A DNA stretch of 5,190 nt, from contig CALGOD010000628.1 of NCBI GenBank assembly GCA_937957845.1, positions 1-5,190 of the forward strand. Reading direction: 5' to 3'. A model generated the notes under the pieces. It was not told the origin of the DNA, searched no databases, and saw only the letters and a program-made list of their open reading frames with translations. Numbering within the stretch: position 1 is the stretch's first letter; the number at the start of each line of letters is the position of its first letter. Made by a program: the position numbers and the translations under genes. Source of the DNA: an uncultured Nocardiopsis sp. (GTDB lineage: Bacteria > Actinomycetota > Actinomycetes > Streptosporangiales > Streptosporangiaceae). This document shows positions 1-5,190 of this stretch, piece by piece.

Positions 1-25
1 ACACTCTAGAGCTTTTGGGGGATGC

Positions 26-41
26 AGTGGTCTAAACCAGG
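26..41. promoter_or_regulatory. dre-like operator, putative DasR binding site
   Basis: The bases read AGTGGTCTAAACCAGG. The core is an inverted repeat, TGGT...ACCA, around a TA-rich centre. By my own comparison it agrees at 13 of 16 positions with the dre consensus AGTGGTCTAGACCACT, which the GntR-family regulator DasR binds in Streptomyces and relatives to control N-acetylglucosamine and chitin genes. The site lies about 118 bases upstream of the rightward gene at 159. It would also sit in front of any leftward gene starting just outside the window, and that may be its real target. The match is seen directly; DasR binding is inferred. Other GntR/LacI-type regulators also use TGGT...ACCA operators. 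Confidence 0.5.
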
Positions 42-104
42 TTGCGACCGGGTGTGTGTGAGGTGGCGTCGAGGCGAACCCGGTGACCCTGGGTGGTGGT
101 TCGG

Positions 105-134
105 GATGATGTGGTGGCCGGAATTCGCATCATC
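105..134 (+). other. leader stem-loop upstream of the MDMPI-like gene
   Basis: GATGATG (105-111) is perfectly complementary to CATCATC (128-134). Three further inner pairs, two of them G-U, extend the stem to 10 bp around a loop of about 10 bases. The structure ends 11 bases before the GTGAGGAG ribosome binding site of the gene at 159. It could be a 5'UTR structure or an operator palindrome. A weak promoter-like pair, GTGACC (83-88) and GATGAT (105-110) with 16-base spacing, overlaps it, so the stem may not be transcribed in full. The function is unknown. Confidence 0.3.
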
Positions 135-145
135 GTCACCGCTGT

Positions 146-151
146 GAGGAG
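146..151 (+). promoter_or_regulatory. Shine-Dalgarno site deciding the start at GTG 159
   Basis: GAGGAG lies 7 bases before GTG 159, the ideal spacing. The same frame stays open further upstream, with GTG codons at 93, 144 and 153. None of them has a site this good, and the extra N-terminal residues (a Val/Arg-rich run) do not look like family sequence. This site therefore places the start at 159. Confidence 0.65.
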
Positions 152-158
152 TGTGCTG

Positions 159-869
159 GTGTTCGACCGTGACGTAGTGGTTCGTGCCCTTTCATCTGAG
201 GTAAGCGTTTTACGTCGGATGCTGTCGGGTGTGTCGGAGGAGGAGGCGGTGCTGCCGACGCGATGCCCGCCCTGGGACGTGGCGGCGTTGGCCGTGCACA
301 CGGTGGGCGCCCTGCACCGGGTCCTGGTGATGTTGGACGCCGACACGCCGGAGGGGTCGGGCCCCCTGGTGTCGGCCGCGGGGTACTACGCGCCGGATGT
401 GCGGTTCTCCCCGGCGGTGAACGCCGACCGGGTGGAGCGGGCCGTGCGGGTGGCGGAGGGGAGGGCGGACGCGGCCGAGCCGGGGAGGGTGTTGGAGTCG
501 TCGTGGGAGGAACTGTCGACCCGGTTGTCCTCGGAACCGGTGGACCGGGTGGTGGTGACCCGGCACGGTGATCCGATGCTGTTGACGGATTTCCTGGTGA
601 CGCGGGTGCTGGAGCTGGCGGTGCACGGGGTGGACCTGGCGGACGCGTTGGGCCGGGACCCGTGGGTGACGGCGGAGGCGCTGGACGTGGTGCGGGGTCT
701 GCTGTTCGGCGCGGCCGATCCGGTGGCGTTGGAGGGTGTGTTCCCGGGCGCGCTCTCCGAGCGCGACGGAGGGCTCGCCGCGGTGCGCGCGGTGACGGGG
801 CGGGCCGGCACCGCGCCGGACCGGGGATCGTGGGAGATGGCGGGGGTGCGGTTCCTGGCGTTGGGTTAG
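159..869 (+). CDS. maleylpyruvate isomerase family mycothiol-dependent enzyme (MDMPI/DinB fold)
   Basis: This 236-residue soluble protein belongs to the actinobacterial MDMPI N-terminal-domain family, which uses a DinB-like four-helix bundle. Members are thought to be metal-dependent, mycothiol-using transferases or isomerases. Only a few have known substrates, so true maleylpyruvate isomerase activity should not be assumed. The family pattern is clear: T34-x-C-x-x-W39 followed by H47 in AVHTVGALH, then E152-x3-H156 in LELAVHGVDLADALG. H47, E152 and H156 are the expected metal triad. The C-terminal part, from about residue 165, holds the usual helical tail ending in a small domain (GSWEMAGVRFLALG). 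The start is GTG 159, chosen from the Shine-Dalgarno site at 146-151. No signal peptide or membrane segment is visible. The gene appears monocistronic, because a hairpin follows the stop within 10 bases and the next gene is convergent. The substrate is unknown. Confidence 0.82.
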   Translation: MFDRDVVVRALSSEVSVLRRMLSGVSEEEAVLPTRCPPWDVAALAVHTVGALHRVLVMLDADTPEGSGPLVSAAGYYAPDVRFSPAVNADRVERAVRVAEGRADAAEPGRVLESSWEELSTRLSSEPVDRVVVTRHGDPMLLTDFLVTRVLELAVHGVDLADALGRDPWVTAEALDVVRGLLFGAADPVALEGVFPGALSERDGGLAAVRAVTGRAGTAPDRGSWEMAGVRFLALG

Positions 870-878
870 GCCGCGTTC

Positions 879-899
879 CCCCGGCGCCGTCCGCCGGGG
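879..899. terminator. GC hairpin between convergent genes
   Basis: CCCCGGCG (879-886) and CGCCGGGG (892-899) form a perfect 8-bp stem with a 5-base loop. It starts 9 bases after the stop of the rightward gene and lies 71 bases beyond the stop of the leftward toroid gene, so it may serve both. There is no T-run on either side. That is common for actinomycete terminators but makes prediction from sequence less certain. Confidence 0.55.
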
Positions 900-969
900 C
901 GCACCGAGCACGAGGGCCTTCGGCGCGTACGGGTGAGGGTGGCCCTGCTCGGGGACCCGTCCGCGGCTG

Positions 970-1878
970 TCAGCGGTCGCTTCGGGGCCGGGGCAGGAGG
1001 GTCCCCACCCGGCCGTAGGCGTACAGAACGCTCATGCAGTGGATGGTGCGCATGCCCTCGTGTTCGAGGGTGGCCGCCGCCGCCCAGTGCGGCGCTATGG
1101 CGTCCCAGCCCCCGTCGTCGCGTTGGGCCTTCTCGAAGAAGTCGAGGTTGCGTTCGATCTCGGCGTCGGTGAACAGGGGCCTGGCGATGTGGTCGGGTCC
1201 GGTGGCCAGGTCGAGCACGGTGTGGACGCGTTGGCGGGTCTCGAAGGCGGGATGGGTGCCGATGGACGCGCGGATCATCGGGCGGAGCCGGTCGAGTGCC
1301 GCGACGGCGCGCTCACGGTCGGGGACGTTCTGCAGGAAGGTGCAGACGCCGATGGCCTGACGCGGTTCGGTCCAGTGCAGGGCGTTGATGTGCTTCCAGC
1401 AGTAGGCGGTGGCGCTGTCGCGCCAGGGGTGGGTGATGTGGTGCTTGTACAGGTATCCGGTGATGGAGGCGGTGAGCGCCAGGTCGCTGGAGAAGTCGTC
1501 GAGTTGCCGCCACCTGGGCGCGGCTTCGGTGTGGCGGACGCTGCTGTGGATGGGCGGCAGACCCCCGTCGGGGTTGGTGACGGTGGACAGGTGGCGGCAG
1601 ACGTCGTGGCCGAGGTCGAGGGGGATGTGACCCAGCTCGTCGAGGTGACTCAGGGCGATCGCGGTGGCGGCGGGCTGGCTTGAGTGTCCGCGCAGGTCGG
1701 GGTCGAGTCCGTTGCCGTAGCCGCCGTCGATGTTGCGGTAGGCGGCCAGGGCCGAGCGGACGGGTTCGACGGACCCGTTCCGGAACAGGTGCTCGAAGCG
1801 GTAACGATCCACCAGGCGGGCGCTGCGCATGACGAAGTGTTCCGCCGCGCGTAAGGAATCCCAGGTCACAACGGTCAT
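970..1878 (-). CDS. alpha/alpha-toroid protein, prenyltransferase/squalene-oxidase repeat-like, function unknown
   Basis: This 302-residue, apparently cytoplasmic protein resembles the conserved hypothetical actinobacterial proteins often named 'prenyltransferase/squalene oxidase repeat' proteins. Repeated turn motifs of the terpenoid cyclase/protein prenyltransferase toroid fold are visible: DGGYGNGLDPD (51-61), PDGGLPP (103-109) and DDGGWD (254-259). They are separated by helix-rich stretches with Trp and His (for example 160-169). There is no DxDD motif of class II terpene cyclases, and I could not identify a convincing Asp/Cys/His zinc site of protein prenyltransferases, so catalysis by either route is doubtful. 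ATG 1878 is chosen because family-like sequence begins with TVVTWDSLRAAEHFV. GTG 1902 would add 8 residues. Neither start has a strong ribosome binding site; GAGG lies only 2 bases before the ATG. The gene lies 65 bases downstream of the DUF2784 gene on the same strand and may be co-transcribed with it. The substrate and role are unknown. Confidence 0.7.
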   Translation of the reverse strand: MTVVTWDSLRAAEHFVMRSARLVDRYRFEHLFRNGSVEPVRSALAAYRNIDGGYGNGLDPDLRGHSSQPAATAIALSHLDELGHIPLDLGHDVCRHLSTVTNPDGGLPPIHSSVRHTEAAPRWRQLDDFSSDLALTASITGYLYKHHITHPWRDSATAYCWKHINALHWTEPRQAIGVCTFLQNVPDRERAVAALDRLRPMIRASIGTHPAFETRQRVHTVLDLATGPDHIARPLFTDAEIERNLDFFEKAQRDDGGWDAIAPHWAAAATLEHEGMRTIHCMSVLYAYGRVGTLLPRPRSDR

Positions 1879-1943
1879 GTCCTCGACGGTACGTCCGAAC
1901 ACGCGCCGGGGACATGGTCGGTGGGGGAATCCATCCGGGACTT

Positions 1944-2327
1944 TTACACGGAACTGGGGGTCTTGCTTCGTCTACGCCTGCCGGTGAGGACGAGGTGGCC
2001 TGCCCAGGACACGGCCACGACGACGGCGACGGTGAGTTGTGCGGTGAGCAGGTGGTCGGCCGGATAGACGATGCCGGTGATGTAGTGGTCGATGAATCCG
2101 GCTTCGGGAAGTCCGTTCTGTCCTGCTTTTTGCCTGCCCCAGTTCTCAAGGTAGGTGAGGGGGCAGTTCCAGCCGATGACGGTGACGCCCAGTCCGTAGA
2201 GGGCGCAGGCGATGTGGGGCCAGATCATGCGGGGCCGGAGCCAGGCGAGGAAGCCTCCGAGTGCGACGTAGGCGAGGAAGGCCAGGTGGACGACCATGGC
2301 GGTGTCGGCGATCATCCGGTAGAGCAT
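1944..2327 (-). CDS. DUF2784 family small integral membrane protein
   Basis: This 127-residue protein matches the DUF2784 pattern. Hydrophobic helices lie at about 9-29, 37-54 and 94-115. Between the second and third is the family signature W53-x-CPLTYLENW (to 63), then GFIDHYI (77-83) and the GIVYPAD segment (85-91). The C-terminus is basic (GRRRRSK, 116-122), consistent with a cytoplasmic tail. The family is widespread in bacteria and has no established biochemical function. The start ATG 2327 is well supported by GAGGAA 8 bases upstream (2336-2341). A separate transcription unit from gltBD is likely, because nearly 300 bases and a strong hairpin lie between them. The family call is firm; any role would be a guess. 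Confidence 0.85.
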   Translation of the reverse strand: MLYRMIADTAMVVHLAFLAYVALGGFLAWLRPRMIWPHIACALYGLGVTVIGWNCPLTYLENWGRQKAGQNGLPEAGFIDHYITGIVYPADHLLTAQLTVAVVVAVSWAGHLVLTGRRRRSKTPSSV

Positions 2328-2335
2328 CGTCTGGT

Positions 2336-2341
2336 TTCCTC
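2336..2341 (-). promoter_or_regulatory. Shine-Dalgarno site of the DUF2784 gene
   Basis: GAGGAA on the minus strand lies 8 bases before ATG 2327 and fixes that start. Confidence 0.7.
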
Positions 2342-2342
2342 G

Positions 2343-2549
2343 CTATGGCCCGTCGTTCGTCGGGAGGGGGTCCGGTGTTGCGCCCAGTATCCCCGTTCGC
2401 CGCTCTCGGATCCAGGGGCGGGGTGGCCCGTGGGCGACGGGGTCCGCGGCGGATCCCGTGCTCTGGTGCCTGTGGTCACCGACGGCCTGCGAGAGTGCCC
2501 TCAGGTACGCGATCGTCGCGCACGGAGGGTCGAGACGGTGGGCCTTCAC
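2343..2549 (-). CDS. doubtful small ORF, 68 residues
   Basis: A leftward frame from GTG 2549 to TAG 2343 would encode 68 residues beginning MKAHRLDPPC. In its favour, GAGG lies 8 bases before this GTG, and base composition by codon position runs GC3 > GC1 > GC2, as in real genes here, most clearly in the first 33 codons. Against it, the second half is Pro/Arg-rich and low in hydrophobic residues, includes rare codons such as ATA, and matches no family I recognise. The frame ends 15 bases before the DUF2784 start, so it could be a short leader ORF, a decayed gene or chance. Confidence 0.2.
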   Translation of the reverse strand: MKAHRLDPPCATIAYLRALSQAVGDHRHQSTGSAADPVAHGPPRPWIRERRTGILGATPDPLPTNDGP

Positions 2550-2573
2550 GGTCACCGCCTCGCGGGCGTACGA

Positions 2574-2609
2574 GCGTCGGGCGCCGGGTCCTCTCCCCGC
2601 GCCCGACGC
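2574..2609 (-). terminator. strong hairpin terminator of the gltBD operon
   Basis: GCGTCGGGCGC (2574-2584) and GCGCCCGACGC (2599-2609) form a perfect 11-bp stem. After one C-C mismatch, three more G-C pairs close most of the 14-base gap. The hairpin begins 14 bases after the gltD stop in the direction of transcription. No T-run follows, as is usual for GC-rich actinomycete terminators. It suggests that gltBD transcription ends here and that the downstream DUF2784 gene has its own promoter. Confidence 0.75.
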
Positions 2610-2623
2610 GCGTGTGCGGTCCT

Positions 2624-4078
2624 CTAGGCCAGTGGACGATCGGTCGGTGCGACGGCGACCGGGAGGGCGCCGTCCTGACCGAGGTGACGGTGGACCGCGG
2701 CGGCGGCGGAACGTCCCTCGGCGATGGCCCAGACGATGAGGGACTGGCCTCGGCCCATGTCGCCGGCGCAGAAGACGCCCTCGACGGTGGTCCGGTAGTC
2801 GGCGTCGCGTACGACGTTGCCCCGTCCGTCCAGTTCCACTCCGAGCTGTTCGAGCATGCCCTCCTTCCGGGGCCCGACGAATCCCATGGCCAGGGTGACC
2901 AGTTCGGCGGGGATCCGACGTTCGGTCCCCTCCACGGGTGCGAAGCCGTCATCGGTGCGTTCGACGTCGACGAGCTTCAGCGCGCGGACGTCGCCGTGCT
3001 CGTCGCCGAGGAACTCGACGGTGTTGACGGAGTAGATCCGCCTGCCGCCCTCCTCGTGGGCACTGGTGACCTTGTAGAGCGTGGGCATGGTGGGCCAGGG
3101 CTGGTGGGCGGGCCGTGTGGTGGGCGGCTTGGGCATGATCTCCAACTGGGTGACGCTCCTTGCGCCCTGGCGGTGGGCCGTGCCGACGCAGTCGGCGCCG
3201 GTGTCGCCTCCGCCGATGACGACGACGTGCTTGTCCCGGGCGTCGATGGCGGGGGTGTCGTGGTCGCCTTCCTGAACCCGGTTGGCCAGTGGCAGGTACT
3301 CCATGGCCTGGTGGACGCCGCCGAGTTCGCGGCCCTTGACGGGCAGGTCGCGCCATGCGGTGGCGCCGCCGGTGAGGATGACGGCGTCGTGGTCGGCGCG
3401 CAACCGGTCGGTGGTGATGTCGACTCCGACTTCGACGCCGGTGCGAAAGGTGGTGCCCTCGGCGCTCATCTGGGCGAGGCGGCGGTCGATGTGCCGCTTC
3501 TCCATCTTGAACTCGGGGATGCCGTAGCGGAGCAGACCGCCGAGACGGTCCGCGCGTTCGAAGACGGTGACGTCGTGCCCCGCTCGGGTGAGCTGCTGTG
3601 CGGCGGCCAGACCGGCGGGGCCGGAACCGACGACGGCGACCTTCCCTCCGGTGCGGTGGGCGGGGGGCAGGGGCTTGACCCAGCCCTCCTCCCACGCGCG
3701 GTCGATGATGGAGACCTCGACGTTCTTGATCGTGACGGCCGGCCGGTCGATGCCGAGCACGCACGCCGACTCGCAGGGCGCCGGGCACAGACGACCGGTG
3801 AACTCCGGGAAGTTGTTGGTGGCGTGCAGGTGTTCGACCGCCTCGGCCCAGTCGTGGGTGTGGACGAGGTGGTTCCACTCGGGGATGAGGTTGCCGAGCG
3901 GGCAGCCGTTGTGGCAGAAGGGAATGCCGCAGTCCATGCAGCGCGAGGCCTGCTCGGTGACGGTCCGCCGGTCGAGGCCCTCGTGGACTTCGCGCCAGTC
4001 CTGGATGCGCACGTCGACGGGCCGGTGCGCGGGCAGCCGGCGTTCGGTGATCTTCAGGAAACCCTTGGGGTCTGTCAT
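2624..4078 (-). CDS. gltD: glutamate synthase (NADPH) small subunit
   Basis: GltD is the FAD-containing subunit of bacterial glutamate synthase. It takes electrons from NADPH and passes them through FAD and iron-sulfur clusters to the FMN of GltB, which makes glutamate from 2-oxoglutarate and glutamine-derived ammonia. The 484 residues are the normal family length. The N-terminal iron-sulfur domain has Cys47, 50, 55 and 59 (CMDCGIPFCHNGC) and Cys98, 102 and 106 (CPAPCESAC). The FAD-binding Rossmann motif GSGPAG is at 151-156, the NADPH-binding GGGDTG at 289-294, and the closing flavin segment CAGDMGRGQSLIVWAIAEGR at 437-456. All key elements are present. Start ATG 4078 is set by a near-perfect AAAGGAGGA (4086-4094) 7 bases upstream. 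An in-frame extension to 4189 overlaps gltB and is an artefact. The gene lies 31 bases after gltB in one operon and is followed by a strong hairpin. Confidence 0.97.
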   Translation of the reverse strand: MTDPKGFLKITERRLPAHRPVDVRIQDWREVHEGLDRRTVTEQASRCMDCGIPFCHNGCPLGNLIPEWNHLVHTHDWAEAVEHLHATNNFPEFTGRLCPAPCESACVLGIDRPAVTIKNVEVSIIDRAWEEGWVKPLPPAHRTGGKVAVVGSGPAGLAAAQQLTRAGHDVTVFERADRLGGLLRYGIPEFKMEKRHIDRRLAQMSAEGTTFRTGVEVGVDITTDRLRADHDAVILTGGATAWRDLPVKGRELGGVHQAMEYLPLANRVQEGDHDTPAIDARDKHVVVIGGGDTGADCVGTAHRQGARSVTQLEIMPKPPTTRPAHQPWPTMPTLYKVTSAHEEGGRRIYSVNTVEFLGDEHGDVRALKLVDVERTDDGFAPVEGTERRIPAELVTLAMGFVGPRKEGMLEQLGVELDGRGNVVRDADYRTTVEGVFCAGDMGRGQSLIVWAIAEGRSAAAAVHRHLGQDGALPVAVAPTDRPLA

Positions 4079-4085
4079 GTCTTCT

Positions 4086-4094
4086 TCCTCCTTT
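4086..4094 (-). promoter_or_regulatory. strong Shine-Dalgarno site of gltD
   Basis: AAAGGAGGA on the minus strand, 7 bases before ATG 4078, is nearly fully complementary to the 16S rRNA 3' end. It sits in the 31-base gltB-gltD gap and decides the gltD start over the longer open frame. Confidence 0.85.
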
Positions 4095-4109
4095 CGTGTC
4101 CGCCGGTGC

Positions 4110-5190
4110 TCAGGAGCGCGCCGAGGCCATGACGGCCTCGGCGACGTCGCGGCCCTCACGTTCGGCCTCGGCCTGGGCGAGCAGGACACGCCTGTAGTCG
4201 CGAGGCATGACCTTGGCGATGCGGTCGAGTCCGGCGGGGCCTTCGGCCAGGAGACGTTCGGCGACGGCCGAGCCGGTCTCGGAGTGATGGCGGGTGAGGA
4301 TGTCGGTGAGGAACGTGCGGTCCTCGTCGGTGAGGGGTTCGACGTCGACCATCTCGGGGTTGACGCGTTCGGTGCGCAGGTCCAGGACGTAGGCGACGCC
4401 TCCGGACATACCGGCCGCGAAGTTGCGGCCGGTGGGGCCGAGGACGACCGCGTGTCCGCCGGTCATGTACTCGCAGCCGTGGTCGCCGACGCCCTCGACG
4501 ACGGCGGTGACGCCGGAGTTACGGACGCAGAAGCGTTCGCCGACGACGCCGCGCAGCAGGATCTCACCGGAGGTGGCGCCGTAGCCGATGACGTTGCCGG
4601 CGATGATGTGCTCCTCGGCGGCCAGGGGTGAGGCCGGGTCGGGGGCGACGATGACGCGTCCGCCCGACAGGCCCTTGCCGACGTAGTCGTTGGCGTCGCC
4701 GTACAGGCGCAGGGTGATGCCGCGGGGGACGAAGGCGCCGAAGGACTGTCCGGCGGACCCGGTGAAGGTGATGTCGATGGTGTCCTCGGGCAGGCCCTCC
4801 GCTCCGTGGCGCTTGGTGAGCTCGTGCCCGAGCATGGTGCCGACGGTGCGGTTGATGTTGCGTATCGGCAGCTCCAGCCGGACGGGCCGACCGAAGTCCA
4901 GGGCGCCCTCGCTGAGTTGGACGAGGGTGTTGTCCAGTGCCTTCTCCAGACCGTGATCCTGGGAGCGCCGCCGTGCCCGGTGGTCGCCCGGCCAGGGACG
5001 GACCTGCTGCAGGATCGGTGACAGGTCCAGGTTCGGGGCTTTCCAATGCTCGACGGCGTCGGTGGTGTCGAGGAGGTCGACGGCGCCGACGGCCTCGTCG
5101 AGGCTGCGGAAGCCGAGTCGGGCGAGGTGTTCGCGGACCTCCTGGGCGATGAACTCGAAGAAGTTCACCACGTACTCGGCCTTGCCGGAG
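4110..5190 (-). CDS. gltB: glutamate synthase large subunit, C-terminal part (partial)
   Basis: This is the C-terminal 359 residues of GltB, cut by the window edge. The full protein is usually about 1500 residues, so the amidotransferase domain, the FMN-binding synthase domain and the 3Fe-4S cysteines lie outside. The visible start (SGKAEYVVNFFEFIAQEVREHL) is the end of the synthase domain, followed by a linker with HWKAPNLDLSP. The Gly-rich right-handed beta-helix (GXGXG domain) then runs from about residue 105 to 270, counted from the edge: GSAGQSFGAF (144-153), GDANDYVGKGLSGG (164-177), GNVIGYGATSG (198-208), GVGDHGCEYMTGG (233-245) and GPTGRNFAAGMSGG (251-264). The helical C-terminal tail with RVLLAQAEAEREGR is typical of actinobacterial and proteobacterial GltB. 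The frame is intact throughout. GTG 5171 is an internal valine, not a start. The gene is co-transcribed with gltD. Confidence 0.97.
   Translation of the reverse strand, partial: SGKAEYVVNFFEFIAQEVREHLARLGFRSLDEAVGAVDLLDTTDAVEHWKAPNLDLSPILQQVRPWPGDHRARRRSQDHGLEKALDNTLVQLSEGALDFGRPVRLELPIRNINRTVGTMLGHELTKRHGAEGLPEDTIDITFTGSAGQSFGAFVPRGITLRLYGDANDYVGKGLSGGRVIVAPDPASPLAAEEHIIAGNVIGYGATSGEILLRGVVGERFCVRNSGVTAVVEGVGDHGCEYMTGGHAVVLGPTGRNFAAGMSGGVAYVLDLRTERVNPEMVDVEPLTDEDRTFLTDILTRHHSETGSAVAERLLAEGPAGLDRIAKVMPRDYRRVLLAQAEAEREGRDVAEAVMASARS

Larger units (their letters stand above)
2328..2623. other. intergenic region between gltD and the DUF2784 gene
   Basis: This stretch carries the gltD-proximal hairpin (2574-2609), the DUF2784 ribosome binding site (2336-2341) and one doubtful small leftward ORF (2343-2549). 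A weak promoter-like element for the DUF2784 gene can be read on the minus strand: GATACT around 2388-2393 as a -10, with no convincing -35. No tRNA, repeat family or mobile-element remnant is visible. Confidence 0.6.

Noticed and set aside
4..11. 8-bp perfect palindrome CTCTAGAG.
   Set aside because: It is too short to be meaningful alone, and it does not match the dre pattern or another operator I recognise.
47..84. 7-bp inverted repeat ACCGGGT (47-53) / ACCCGGT (78-84) with a 24-base spacer.
   Set aside because: The arms are short and GC-rich with a long spacer. Such pairs arise often by chance at this base composition.
93..158. N-terminal extension of the MDMPI-like protein to GTG 93.
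   Set aside because: There is no ribosome binding site at 93, the extension covers the hairpin and the Shine-Dalgarno site for GTG 159, and its residues are not family-like.
2261..4132. Long open frame on the plus strand antisense to gltD, with 623 codons.
   Set aside because: It is a shadow frame of the GC-rich gltD gene. Its translation is low-complexity Gly/Asp/Val-rich with no family features, while the minus strand encodes an intact GltD.
4410..4433. 9-bp inverted repeat ACCGGCCGC / GCGGCCGGT with a 6-base loop.
   Set aside because: It lies inside gltB over the conserved TGRNFAAG segment of the GXGXG domain. Protein conservation plus GC-rich codon choice explains it.
1..5190. Search for a defence system, prophage, transposon, CRISPR array, tRNA/rRNA or biosynthetic cluster.
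   Set aside because: All sizeable frames with coding character are accounted for by the five genes listed. No transposase, integrase, terminal repeats, regularly spaced repeats or tRNA-like fold was seen.

Overview
The window looks like chromosomal DNA from a high-GC actinomycete. Codons end strongly in G or C, several starts are GTG, terminator hairpins lack a U-tract, and one protein belongs to the mycothiol-dependent maleylpyruvate isomerase-like family, a group typical of actinobacteria. A Streptomyces- or Nocardiopsis-like host is plausible, but no species can be named from this sequence.

Layout from left to right: (1) 1-158 is a non-coding leader. It holds a 16-bp palindrome-like site (26-41) that resembles the DasR operator (dre) of GlcNAc/chitin regulation, and a stem-loop (105-134) just ahead of a ribosome binding site. 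(2) 159-869 (+) encodes a DinB/MDMPI-fold putative mycothiol-dependent metalloenzyme. (3) A short gap between convergent genes carries a perfect 8-bp GC hairpin (879-899). (4) 970-1878 (-) encodes an uncharacterised alpha/alpha-toroid protein of the prenyltransferase/squalene-cyclase-like fold. (5) 1944-2327 (-) encodes a small DUF2784 membrane protein. (6) 2328-2623 is an intergenic stretch with a perfect 11-bp hairpin just after gltD and one doubtful small ORF. (7) 2624-4078 (-) is gltD. (8) 4110 to the window edge (-) is the C-terminal part of gltB.

The firmest assignment is the gltB-gltD operon, transcribed leftward. It encodes the two subunits of NADPH-dependent glutamate synthase (GOGAT), which makes two glutamates from glutamine and 2-oxoglutarate and works with glutamine synthetase in ammonium assimilation. 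The strong hairpin after gltD suggests the operon ends there, so the DUF2784 and toroid genes downstream on the same strand are probably a separate unit of unknown role.

Most of the window is ordinary housekeeping and conserved-hypothetical content. I see no mobile element, CRISPR array, tRNA, rRNA or defence system. The items most worth a second look are the dre-like site at the left edge and the uncharacterised toroid/DUF2784 pair.
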